From a bacterium (GTDB lineage: Bacteria > UBP4 > UBA4092 > JAOAEQ01), in the NCBI GenBank assembly GCA_026416715.1, contig JAOAEQ010000008.1, positions 59,338 through 123,337 on the forward strand: DNA of 64,000 nt. Reading direction: 5' to 3'. Under the pieces are notes generated by a model, which ran no database searches, was not told the DNA's origin, and was given only the letters and a program-made list of their open reading frames with translations. The translations under genes were made by a program, and so were the position numbers. Below are positions 26,503 to 35,409 of this stretch, one piece after another. Positions within the stretch are counted from its first letter, which is position 1. Each line of letters begins with the position of its first letter.

Positions 26503-26988
26503 ATGACATTAAAAAAAATTTTTGGTTGGCTTGTTTTTCTTGGGATACTCTGCGGGGTGGTTTACTTCTTCTGGGAACCAGGAAAACTGATTATTTCGAA
26601 TCTGATTAGAGAATATACACCAGCACCAACGCGGCCACCAGAACAAGCAGCGGCTGGGTTCGGTATTGCGATTGATCAAGCAGCGGACGGATTAACCGGC
26701 GCAACTCAGGTTGGGGCTCTGCAGCGCGCGAAAACGAAAATTTCCGATGCAGAACTTGCGGTAATTCGCAATGCGGTATTTGAATTTCAAAGCCGATTTA
26801 ACCGAATGCCGAATAATCTTGACGAGCTCCAGCAAACCGGGAGTTTATCAGGTTCTTCAGGGTTAAACGACCCGTGGGGAACAAAATATCAATCGAAATT
26901 AGTGAATAATAAGTTCTATATCATAACGGCGGGACCGGATAAAGCGTTCGGTACTTCTGACGACCAGGAAATTGAAATTAACCGATAA
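26503..26988 (+). CDS. Membrane-anchored protein with GspG-like C-terminal domain
   Basis: 161 residues. An N-terminal membrane helix (IFGWLVFLGILCGVVYFFW) lacks the prepilin FTLIE motif. After a linker (TRPPEQAAAG) a C-terminal domain matches the end of type II secretion major pseudopilins: FEFQSRFNRMPNNLDELQQ, LNDPWGTKYQ and ITAGPDKAFGTSDDQEIE, the last being the calcium-binding loop region of GspG. It is therefore a GspG-type domain on a plain signal anchor. A strong GGGAGGGG ribosome site precedes ATG 26503. Function unknown. Confidence 0.75.
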   Translation: MTLKKIFGWLVFLGILCGVVYFFWEPGKLIISNLIREYTPAPTRPPEQAAAGFGIAIDQAADGLTGATQVGALQRAKTKISDAELAVIRNAVFEFQSRFNRMPNNLDELQQTGSLSGSSGLNDPWGTKYQSKLVNNKFYIITAGPDKAFGTSDDQEIEINR

Positions 26989-27244
26989 ATAATGAGCAAA
27001 GTGATAGTATATCGTTAATTAGTAACGGTTATGGTTGAATTAGAATCGCCGAGTTCATCAATTTTCGGTATTTCTGATTTATAGTAATGGATAGCGAGTT
27101 CGTTCTTTACCTAGTAGAGTAAAGACTACATATCAATTGTTTTCGGCGAATATACCTTGCATACGGTTCCAGTATCTCATATTATATTTGCTTAACCTCG
27201 GAAATGTAACTTGTTTTTCGACAGCAAAAAAGATGATATATACG

Positions 27245-28465
27245 TTACCAGGAACGAACGATGACAAGTATGATCGCAATAAGCGTGACGATAATAATCG
27301 GGATAAGCATTTGCCGGTACGTTTTGAATAAATCTGCGTTAAAATATTCGTTGGTTAAAATCAAACAGAGATGTACGGGCGATAATAAAACCCCGATAAA
27401 CCCACCAGCGTATCCAAGCATAACATAGTTCATATTCAACTCCGGCGTTAGCATAAACGGAAGTACAACCGGAAACGCTACCCCAACGAATGCTTGCGTA
27501 ACCCCAGTAATTAATCCGATAATAAAGGGTACCAGAAAAATGATAGCTGGTGGGATAAAGTTTAGTTGCGATAGAAATTCGGGAATAATGCTAACAATTT
27601 CGGTTACTTCCAGCATCCATTTGAATGCCATAACGCCGAAAACTAATGTTATTGTTGAATAAGAAACAGTTTCTCGCGCGGTTTCCCAAGCAAGTTTTGG
27701 ACCAACATGATTTATTAAGGTGACTAACGGCAGAATTAGAAGAAGAGTTGTGAATAAATCTGCTTTGAATATGAGCACACTACTGACAATAACGAGAATT
27801 GGCCATACTCCTTGCAAAATAGATTTGATACTTACGAGTCGTTCTCGTTCCGTTGAAACGATATTTTTCCCCGCATGTGACGTTGCATAAATATAGACTA
27901 ATCCGGTGGTAATCGCACTTAATGTTAGCGGGAATAAACTATAGATGATCTGACGTACCGGCACCTTGAAAATCACGCTACTTAATATCACCCCGGGATA
28001 TAAGGGTAAAATATATTCCCAGACGTGACGGAACCAATAGTTATAGAACGTTTTCTGTTCCGGAGTTAGATTTGTATTCTGGGCAACCGTGTCAACCATT
28101 GGTGCGGTTAGCATAGCGCCGCCTGGCATGGGAAGCAACCCGCCTACTGCTGGGATTATTGCAAGAATTAGACGGTTATCGACAAAAAGTTTCTTAAGCC
28201 CAGAGACGAATCGGTCAAGATACCCTAACTTTTCCAATAAATCGCCGAAAAATTGGATTAAGAGTATTACCGCTATCAAATATAGCGTATCTTTGTCGAT
28301 GATACTTTGCCAAATTGCAAGTCCGGTTTTGAAAAATGAAAAGGTAACTGACATTCCTAATACTGCAGTACCGATGAGCAAAGCAATTCCTAAATCACAC
28401 TTTACCCGAACTAAAATAATAATGAGAATTAGGCAACCCATTAGACTAATTAAAGGATAGAGCAT
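27245..28465 (-). CDS. DUF401 family integral membrane protein (transporter-like)
   Basis: 406-residue polytopic protein with about ten hydrophobic segments. Conserved-looking loops include PAVGGLLPMPGGAMLTAPMV and YWFRHVWEYILPLYPG; these match the DUF401 family, a group of probable ion-coupled permeases. ATG start at 28463-28465, divergent from the glycosyltransferase gene at 28625. Substrate not known. The 250-bp gap to its left contains nothing I can name. Confidence 0.8.
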   Translation of the reverse strand: MLYPLISLMGCLILIIILVRVKCDLGIALLIGTAVLGMSVTFSFFKTGLAIWQSIIDKDTLYLIAVILLIQFFGDLLEKLGYLDRFVSGLKKLFVDNRLILAIIPAVGGLLPMPGGAMLTAPMVDTVAQNTNLTPEQKTFYNYWFRHVWEYILPLYPGVILSSVIFKVPVRQIIYSLFPLTLSAITTGLVYIYATSHAGKNIVSTERERLVSIKSILQGVWPILVIVSSVLIFKADLFTTLLLILPLVTLINHVGPKLAWETARETVSYSTITLVFGVMAFKWMLEVTEIVSIIPEFLSQLNFIPPAIIFLVPFIIGLITGVTQAFVGVAFPVVLPFMLTPELNMNYVMLGYAGGFIGVLLSPVHLCLILTNEYFNADLFKTYRQMLIPIIIVTLIAIILVIVRSW

Positions 28466-28624
28466 AAAAACAAATACGTAGTTTGAGATCTAAGTAGATA
28501 GGAAAAAACTAAATTACTCGGGTCTCAAATCCCGAATTACAATACTCACCTAGTTAATCCTTAGCAATAATTGGTATAATGAAAAAAATTATATCAGAAA
28601 TTGTTCATCTGATAGTGAAATATT

Positions 28625-30256
28625 ATGATATTCCAGGAAAATAAAAAGAGTCTCCCGATTTTACTAGTTCTTCTGCTAGCGATATTTGTTCGCCTGATTG
28701 GCTTGCAGTACGGACTACCGGACGATTTCCGACCAGATGAACGAAACATTATTCAGACTGCGGTTCGATTCGGAGCAACCGGTGATTTTAATCCGCACGT
28801 TTTTGTATATCCGAGTTTATACTATTATACGTTGTTTATTGTCTATAGTATAACTTATTTTGTACTATATTTATTCCAACATATTAGCTGGCATCAATTC
28901 TGGTCAATACCCTTATTAATGCCGACCGCGATGGTAACCCTAGCGCGATTAACTACGGTTATATTCAGCGTTGCAACGGTATATCTGGTATATCGACTGG
29001 GGAAAGATGCGTATAATCAAATGGTCGGACTACTTTCCGCATTTTTGTTATCTTTAACTTATTTGCATGTTCGCGATTCCCATTTTGGAACAACCGATGT
29101 TCCGAGCACGTTCTTCTTTATGTTAGCATTATGGTTTGCAGTCCGACTTGTTCGAAAGCCGGTTTTACAAAATTTTCTCTGGTTCGGTATCTTCGCTGGT
29201 CTCGCTATCGGAACAAAATATAATACCGGAATGATTCTGGTTGCATTACTAACCAGTTATTATCTGGTTATTAGAAACCGGAGCATCTCCGACAAAGAAA
29301 AACGGAATAAGTATAGTTATTATTTAACTATAGCGATTTTAGCGACAGGGGTAGCATTTATTATTTCAACACCATTTGCACTACTCGATTTTTCAACGTT
29401 CAAATCAGATTTTATGGCGAATGTACATAATTTACGGTATGGCCATCGGGGGATTGATTTAGGTCTCGGATGGGGGTATCATCTGAAATTTACGCTATAT
29501 CATGGATTAGGGTTACCCTATGTATTGGCTGCAGGTATCGGACTTGCCTATGCACTTTGGAAACGAACCGCAGTCGATTATATCCTAGTTATCCAAACAA
29601 TATGTTATTATGTTTGGATTAGTAGCGGAAAGACCGTTTTTGTTCGATATCTTATTCCATTAATGCCGTTAATAGCCATATTAACCGCGCGGTGGATTAG
29701 TGAAATGGTTACAGAGTTCTCGTTGCGAAAACCGATTATGAATTATGGCAGCTCGACTTTAGTTAGTCTTATTATTCTTTCCGGCTCAATATATAATCTT
29801 AGCTATTTTGATTATCTGCTACAGCAAAAAGACACCCGGACATTAGCCCGCGAATGGATTCAAGCGACGATACCACCGCAGACTAAAATTGCTATGGACG
29901 GATGGCAGGGGAAACCGCAATTAAATGAAACTGAATATCAGTTAGTTTATATCGGAATGCCTGATAACAAAAAAGATTGGGTGCAACCGAAGTATATTGA
30001 CGAGTTAATCTATGGATATAATGTTGAGATTTTAGTAATAGATTACCATCCATTACCCTATTCTACTCCACCGCACTATTTACAGGGATATCAGCCAGGA
30101 CGGTTACTTGCGAATATAGCGCCGGTTACACCGGAACTGAGCGGATTCGGACGAGCAGTATTTGATATGCAGGATGCCTTTTACATTCCGTATGGGAATT
30201 TTGCCGGATATCGCCGTGGTGGTCCTTGGATTCGAATCTATGATATAACTCGCTAG
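28625..30256 (+). CDS. Family 39-like membrane glycosyltransferase (GT-C)
   Basis: 543 residues, polytopic. The N-terminal loop after helix 1 has PDDFRPDERNIIQTAVRF, the acidic motif of GT-C enzymes; then about ten helices, including SFLAYL-type repeats typical of PMT_2/ArnT-like proteins (SLTYLHVRDSHFGTTDVPST). These enzymes move sugars from polyprenyl-phosphate carriers on the outer face of the inner membrane. The ~110-residue C-terminal soluble part ends WIRIYDITR. ATG start at 28625. A TATAAT box lies at 28575-28580. First of three glycosyltransferase-type genes on this strand. Confidence 0.82.
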   Translation: MIFQENKKSLPILLVLLLAIFVRLIGLQYGLPDDFRPDERNIIQTAVRFGATGDFNPHVFVYPSLYYYTLFIVYSITYFVLYLFQHISWHQFWSIPLLMPTAMVTLARLTTVIFSVATVYLVYRLGKDAYNQMVGLLSAFLLSLTYLHVRDSHFGTTDVPSTFFFMLALWFAVRLVRKPVLQNFLWFGIFAGLAIGTKYNTGMILVALLTSYYLVIRNRSISDKEKRNKYSYYLTIAILATGVAFIISTPFALLDFSTFKSDFMANVHNLRYGHRGIDLGLGWGYHLKFTLYHGLGLPYVLAAGIGLAYALWKRTAVDYILVIQTICYYVWISSGKTVFVRYLIPLMPLIAILTARWISEMVTEFSLRKPIMNYGSSTLVSLIILSGSIYNLSYFDYLLQQKDTRTLAREWIQATIPPQTKIAMDGWQGKPQLNETEYQLVYIGMPDNKKDWVQPKYIDELIYGYNVEILVIDYHPLPYSTPPHYLQGYQPGRLLANIAPVTPELSGFGRAVFDMQDAFYIPYGNFAGYRRGGPWIRIYDITR

Positions 30257-30351
30257 TGAGCCCAACTTTGAGCTGAAAAATAATCTCCAACTCCAAAAGG
30301 TTGACCTATGCAATAAACTCGGTCGAAGTCGAGGCGCGAGGGTTTTTAAAT

Positions 30352-31902
30352 ATGAAATTATATCCAACTATGGTATTTGGAATATCAGCGATTATTTTTT
30401 TAATGCAGGTATGTTTTTTCTGGCAATTTACCGCAGATGATGCGTTTATCTCATTTCGATATGCCGCGAATTTCGCTGCTGGGAATGGGTTGACCTGGAA
30501 TCCGGGCGAACCGCATATTGAAGGATATACCAGCTGGCTATGGACCTTATTAATGACTATCCCACATTGGCTTAATATTGATACGGTCTTGTTCTCTAAA
30601 CTAACCGGGATAATTATTACGATACTTTATCTGTCCATAACCTATCGATTTTTTCGATTGATAGTAATCTGGCCAGAACCTGACCACAAAAAGCGTCCCG
30701 CTATGTTTGGAATAATTATGCTCGTTTGTTTTTCCGGAACGGCAGTGCATGCAATTTCAGGAATGGAAACAGCGTTATCTACGTTATTTATAACCGTATT
30801 TCTCTATCAGCTAATGTTCAATACCGTATATCCGACCGACAAACCTGCCTATATTTTGCCGTTAATCGGACTCTTTGCCGGATTAACCCGTCCGGAAAAC
30901 AACCTACTAGTTCTCACCGGGTTAAGTTCTATCACCATTGTTATGCCAACCCTGAAAAGATGGTTATTCATTAGGCAGTGTTTGTTGTTTTATCTTCTCC
31001 CTGGACTAATCTATTTTCTCTGGCGATGGGCATATTACGGTCAATTATTTCCATTGCCGTTTTATATCAAAACGACTGCACCACCATATGTATCTGGGTT
31101 AGGGTCATGGTTTGGTTTGTTAAAATATCTTACTCTGCATTTTGCTATTTTTTTGTTTATCGGATTAACGAAACTACGTAAGGAATTGTTACCAGTAATT
31201 ATTTCATCTGGAATATTACTAGTATTTTTTGCTGTCCCATCACACATTATGGGATTTAACTGGCGATACTTTTTCCCGTTAATACCATTCATATTCATTA
31301 TCGCGACTAGAGGAGTAGTTATCTTCGCTAATTGGTTGCAACGGCATCTATCGCTAGCCATCAATTCGGAGCAAACCGTTTGGCATATAGTTGTATCCAG
31401 TTTATGTATATGTATCTCACTAGGTTTTCTATCGGAACTACCTACCGAAATTAAGCGCAAACAAACTTATGCACGCGGATTAACTACCGCTCATATTACG
31501 CTCGGCAAAAAACTCGCTGAACTAAAATCGGATTACATCTTTGAAAACCGGACTAACCCAACTTCTCTGACACTAGCGATTGCGGATGCCGGCGCGGTCC
31601 CTTATTATTCCCGGTGGCGGACCATAGATACCTATGGGCTCAATAACCCTGCAATAGCATTAACTGGAAACCGTGATCCGAAGATAATTTTTGCACAGAA
31701 CCCTGACATCCTCGTGCTGATTTCTGAATCCGACTCAATATTTATACCGAAACTACCTTGGGAACAATCTCTATACAACACGGCGATACAGTGCGGTATG
31801 GTTCCAATTAAAATATTACCATTTCGGGTCAATGACTACTATTTGTGGGTTATGGCACATCCGGATACGACAATTGCACACAGGCTTGAAAAATGGAGGT
31901 AA
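30352..31902 (+). CDS. Polytopic membrane glycosyltransferase-like protein
   Basis: 516 residues from ATG 30352 (MKLYPTMVFGISA). Acidic first loop FTADDAFISFRYAANFAAGN and the following HIEGYTSWLWTLLM are typical of a GT-C subgroup found in mycolate/arabinan and polysaccharide loci. About ten helices, then a C-terminal soluble portion. A TTG at 30301 would add residues without support. It ends 3 bp before the next gene, so the two are coupled. The substrate cannot be inferred. Confidence 0.8.
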   Translation: MKLYPTMVFGISAIIFLMQVCFFWQFTADDAFISFRYAANFAAGNGLTWNPGEPHIEGYTSWLWTLLMTIPHWLNIDTVLFSKLTGIIITILYLSITYRFFRLIVIWPEPDHKKRPAMFGIIMLVCFSGTAVHAISGMETALSTLFITVFLYQLMFNTVYPTDKPAYILPLIGLFAGLTRPENNLLVLTGLSSITIVMPTLKRWLFIRQCLLFYLLPGLIYFLWRWAYYGQLFPLPFYIKTTAPPYVSGLGSWFGLLKYLTLHFAIFLFIGLTKLRKELLPVIISSGILLVFFAVPSHIMGFNWRYFFPLIPFIFIIATRGVVIFANWLQRHLSLAINSEQTVWHIVVSSLCICISLGFLSELPTEIKRKQTYARGLTTAHITLGKKLAELKSDYIFENRTNPTSLTLAIADAGAVPYYSRWRTIDTYGLNNPAIALTGNRDPKIIFAQNPDILVLISESDSIFIPKLPWEQSLYNTAIQCGMVPIKILPFRVNDYYLWVMAHPDTTIAHRLEKWR

Positions 31903-31905
31903 TGT

Positions 31906-33072
31906 ATGAATGTAGGCATTATCACTGATTCTTATCTGCCAATAGTCGGTGGTGCGGAAATACATATAGCCAATTTAGCTCGAGTTTTAACAGCAGCGGG
32001 AATTCAAATTGAAATTTACACGATTACTGAAGGTTGGTCAGAGTACGACCAAATTCGGATTCATCGATATCCACGATCGCCAAACCATCAACGGTATCGC
32101 TATTTCCTTTATATTCCTTATCTACTTAGAACGGTTAAAAACCTCTATCAATTTTCGAAAGATAAAAATGTTCTCCATTGCCACTATACCTCCTATTTAA
32201 CCGCCATATCTGTCCTTGTTTCGAAATTCCGCCATATACCGGTCGTGGTCACTTTACATGGTGCTGGTACGTTAGATTCGTCTACGCGTCGGTCGAGATT
32301 TGGGTGGATATATCGCTTTCTATCATTAAAATTCGCTACGTATATTATCTCAACTAGTAATGAAATGGCATCGTTGGCTCGGAAATACGTTCCATCGAAT
32401 AAAATAACCGTTATTCCAAACGGAGTAGATACGCGCCGATTTTCACCGAGAAAAATGCAGAATAAAGGAAATAAAATAATTGTGCTAACCGCCCGACGAC
32501 TGGTTCCGAAAAACGGTGTCCAATATCTTATCGAAGCGATACCAGCGGTATTGAATCAAATAGATGATATTGAATTTCATATTATTGGAACCGGAGAATT
32601 AGAAGAGTATATCCGCAAGCGAGTCAAACTTCTCGAGATAGAACAGTATGTAAAATTTTTTGGAAAAATTGAAAACGAACAATTACCTGACTATTTATCA
32701 AATGCGGATATCGTAGTATTTCCATCTCGGGCAGAGTCAACCAGTATCGCGTGTTTAGAAGCAATGGCTATGGGCAAGGCAGTCATCGCAAGTGCGGTAG
32801 GTGGATATCCGGATTTACTTGGAGATAACCAGCGCGGGATTCTGGTCAACTTATTTGATACCGAAACTTCAACATATTCTGCACCGTTGTCACTGCCCGA
32901 CGAGAAGTTAGCCCTATTAGCTAATGCGATAGTCCGATTAGCGAAAAATCAAATGTTACGAGAAGAACTGGGAACAAACGCTCGCGAGTTTGTGGTAACC
33001 TATTATGATTGGCGGGAATTAACTCGACGAATTATTGAAATTTATACTACCGTTATTCGAAGTAAAGTTTAA
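31906..33072 (+). CDS. Glycosyltransferase family 4-type protein
   Basis: 388-residue soluble GT-B enzyme. N-terminal IVGGAEIHIANLARVLTAAG (donor/acceptor groove) and C-terminal GT1 domain with VIPNGVDTRRFSP, ARRLVPKNGVQYLIEA, and the nucleotide-sugar EX7E-like region FPSRAESTSIACLEAMAMGK. A TGGAGGT ribosome site overlaps the end of the preceding gene; ATG at 31906. Together with the two membrane glycosyltransferases it forms a small glycan-assembly operon. Confidence 0.9.
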   Translation: MNVGIITDSYLPIVGGAEIHIANLARVLTAAGIQIEIYTITEGWSEYDQIRIHRYPRSPNHQRYRYFLYIPYLLRTVKNLYQFSKDKNVLHCHYTSYLTAISVLVSKFRHIPVVVTLHGAGTLDSSTRRSRFGWIYRFLSLKFATYIISTSNEMASLARKYVPSNKITVIPNGVDTRRFSPRKMQNKGNKIIVLTARRLVPKNGVQYLIEAIPAVLNQIDDIEFHIIGTGELEEYIRKRVKLLEIEQYVKFFGKIENEQLPDYLSNADIVVFPSRAESTSIACLEAMAMGKAVIASAVGGYPDLLGDNQRGILVNLFDTETSTYSAPLSLPDEKLALLANAIVRLAKNQMLREELGTNAREFVVTYYDWRELTRRIIEIYTTVIRSKV

Positions 33073-33229
33073 TTTTCAAAACTCGGGCATCAAGCTTTTC
33101 TAAAATCCTGCACTGGAAATTTTTGAATCAATAGGATGGATTGGTGAAAACGAAAGGATTGGTTTTAAACTCTTTGGTTTTCACAGATTAAGTGATATAA
33201 TTTATTAATTATCATTGAGTAAAAGTCCT

Positions 33230-34633
33230 ATGGAAAGATCAATAGTTATAATCATACTAATTGCGTTAGCTAGTTTAGCGTTAGGTACGATAAGCCGAGC
33301 AGATTTAGTTTATCTCCAAAATGGTAAAGTGATTGACGGTGAGATCAGTGAGACCGTAACTGGAATGGTACTGATTAAAGGGAAAGGAGGAACATTCACG
33401 GTAGACCCGGCGATGGTATTACGAATTGTTCAGCAGAATGGTTCTGAATCTGAATCAATATTCAATTGGTATCTAGAGGTTGGTAGCGTAATTAGGTATG
33501 AGGAAGCGGAAACGATACAATCTGCGCTGAATTCGCTTGGATATCCTTCGGTGCAGATAGTTGATGACCCGCCGTATTATCGAGTTTGGTTGGGTCCGGT
33601 TCGAAAAGAAAGCGAAACGATTGCGATTGCGCGACGGATAGCCTCAACGAATTTGCCAATCGCAGGAATTACTGGAAGAAAATTGTTCCGGTTAGTATCA
33701 GAACCCGGATCCGCGAGCATTTCATCAACAGCAGTGATTGAACAAAATATTGCATTATCGTTCAATGGCGCGCGAGTTACCACAGATAGCCAACTCGTAG
33801 AGTATCCGGCAGAAAACGCTATTGACGGGAATAGTGTTGACCTAGCGAGTCGCTGGGTTTCCGATTCGAGTTTTAATCCGCATTGGCTTGAAGTTGAGTT
33901 CGGAACTATGAAACCGTTTAGTCGCATCGAATTATATACTGGTGAAGCGCATCAGTTCGATTATCTATTGCGCGATTTTTCGCTTCAATACTGGAGCGGA
34001 ACAGAATGGATTGATATTCCCGGGACGAGGAAAAAGAATAATCTAATTGAGAATCCAATATTTACCTTTACCGAACTGACCGCACAAAAAGTTCGACTCT
34101 ATATTACCCACGGAAGTAAACGAGATAACATTGCCCGGGTTTACGAACTGCGCATTTTGACCCGAGAACTCTTTCAGCCAAAAGACCGCAAACTTTATTC
34201 ATCTGAGAGCATCCGCAATTATCAGGTTCAGCTCCTTAGTCCGACTTCATTATTAACTTCCAAACCGACAATTATTGTTGCTACTACCACCTGGTATCCG
34301 CTATTCTGTTCGGTTCGATATACCGCTGAAAATTCCGCAGTATTTACTGCGAGTATCCTTCCGGAAGCAACTGAGTTCTGGACCAACGCGGACCTACGCC
34401 GTTCTCTGGAGATAAGCGCGGATGATTATCATACTACGATTCATTTCGATACAGAACATACCCCGGGGTATTCGAACCTGCGCGGATCTGGAACCATCTC
34501 ATTTCAATTGAAATCAAAATCACCAGCTAGTCCTGGACTTTATCAAAAAATCCTGCGGATAAGTCTCCTAAATCCAGAAAATCGAAGTTCTTTAGTATTC
34601 CAAGAGATTCCGTTTACTCTTCAAGTGGAATAA
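33230..34633 (+). CDS. Exported protein with SPOR-like and F5/8 type C (discoidin) domains
   Basis: 467 residues from ATG 33230. Signal peptide ending near TISRA. A short KOW-like first segment (LVYLQNGKVIDGEI) is followed by a SPOR-like domain (FNWYLEVGSVIRYEEAETIQ ... YYRVWLGPVRKESETIAIAR), which in other proteins binds denuded peptidoglycan. A discoidin domain follows (AIDGNSVDLASRWVSD ... PHWLEVEFGTMKPFSRIELY), then a C-terminal beta-rich segment. The combination suggests an envelope protein binding glycans at two levels; that is inference. TATAAT at 33196-33201 may be its -10 box. Confidence 0.75.
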   Translation: MERSIVIIILIALASLALGTISRADLVYLQNGKVIDGEISETVTGMVLIKGKGGTFTVDPAMVLRIVQQNGSESESIFNWYLEVGSVIRYEEAETIQSALNSLGYPSVQIVDDPPYYRVWLGPVRKESETIAIARRIASTNLPIAGITGRKLFRLVSEPGSASISSTAVIEQNIALSFNGARVTTDSQLVEYPAENAIDGNSVDLASRWVSDSSFNPHWLEVEFGTMKPFSRIELYTGEAHQFDYLLRDFSLQYWSGTEWIDIPGTRKKNNLIENPIFTFTELTAQKVRLYITHGSKRDNIARVYELRILTRELFQPKDRKLYSSESIRNYQVQLLSPTSLLTSKPTIIVATTTWYPLFCSVRYTAENSAVFTASILPEATEFWTNADLRRSLEISADDYHTTIHFDTEHTPGYSNLRGSGTISFQLKSKSPASPGLYQKILRISLLNPENRSSLVFQEIPFTLQVE

Positions 34634-34694
34634 TCATACTAAACCGACTGACTAACTCCTATGGTAAGATATAATGATTAGAATAAGTTTCATC

Positions 34695-34730
34695 AATAGA
34701 ATTGGACTTTATCCATACTTAGTCCTAATA
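34695..34730 (+). repeat. Direct repeat copy 1
   Basis: AATAGAATTGGACTTTATCC and the next 16 bases match 35150-35186 (AATAGAATTAGACTTTAGTC...) at about 31 of 36 positions with one inserted base. GGACT...AGTCC inside the repeat can form a short hairpin. The pair flanks about 420 bp of DNA containing the candidate structured element. Confidence 0.6.
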
Positions 34731-34795
34731 CAAAATTTAGTGGAATTTACCTATAGAACGGATGGTTCAGTTATTTAAGTATGAACGCCTGAATC

Positions 34796-34972
34796 CTAGA
34801 CCTGTAGGGAACGAATAAACCTTCGTACATCGAGTATCAAGAATCGGGATTCAACCCTCCTAAGGACCTCCCTCTTGTTTCTGTAACCATTCACCCGGCA
34901 TTTCATTTTATGCTCAACGAATCTCACTCGTTGGAACTAGAGCTAATAGACTTTCAACCCTAACAGGTCTAG
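34796..34972. ncRNA. Candidate structured element closed by a long-range stem
   Basis: CTAGACCTGTAGGG (34796-34809) is complementary to CCCTAACAGGTCTAG (34958-34972) apart from one bulged base. The 148 nt inside hold further hairpins: GAATC-GG-GATTC (34841-34852) and CAACGA-N7-TCGTTG (34916-34934). This architecture resembles a multi-branched structured RNA, but I do not recognise a class and the strand is unknown. Confidence 0.35.
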
Positions 34973-35149
34973 AACCGGTGTTTCGCGCACCGTCGAAATT
35001 TTTGACTTAACTTTACCCGTGAAAAAATCCGTCATCAGCGGTGAGAATTCAACATCTGAATTTTTTAATCATTCCTAAATTTTATCATAAGAAATATTTG
35101 TCTTTTATGTTCAACCCTTTCTATTGATGAAGCGGATTTTTATACCTTT

Positions 35150-35186
35150 AATAGAATTAGACTTTAGTCCATACATTGGTCCTAAT
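35150..35186 (+). repeat. Direct repeat copy 2
   Basis: Second copy of the repeat at 34695-34730, with the shared core CCATAC...TCCTAAT. See that entry for the comparison. Confidence 0.6.
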
Positions 35187-35409
35187 GTAGAATCTGCAAT
35201 GATACTATTTCTATCCGAAATTTAATGGTAACGTAACTATTATTAGCTCAACTTAATCCGAAATTAAAGGTGCACTGTTTCTCGACTTGGTTCGTGGTTT
35301 TCAGTTATAATAATCGTAAATACGGGTTGCCTTGACTGTAACTTCTCAGAACGACATTAGACCATGGGAGTAAAGTTGAAGCAAAGGGTATTAGAATTTA
35401 ACCGTAACT

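Larger units (their letters stand above)
34634..35409. other. 776-bp non-coding region before the TamB-like gene
   Basis: No supportable protein gene. It carries two copies of a 36-bp direct repeat (34695-34730 and 35150-35186) and between them a segment closed by a long-range inverted repeat (34796-34972), both listed separately. It must also hold the promoter of the TamB-like gene, which I could not place. Confidence 0.55.

Noticed and set aside
34796..34972. A tRNA-like T-arm string (GGGTTGAATCCC on the minus strand)
   Set aside because: The stem is only 3-4 bp, and no acceptor, D or anticodon arms with correct spacing are present.
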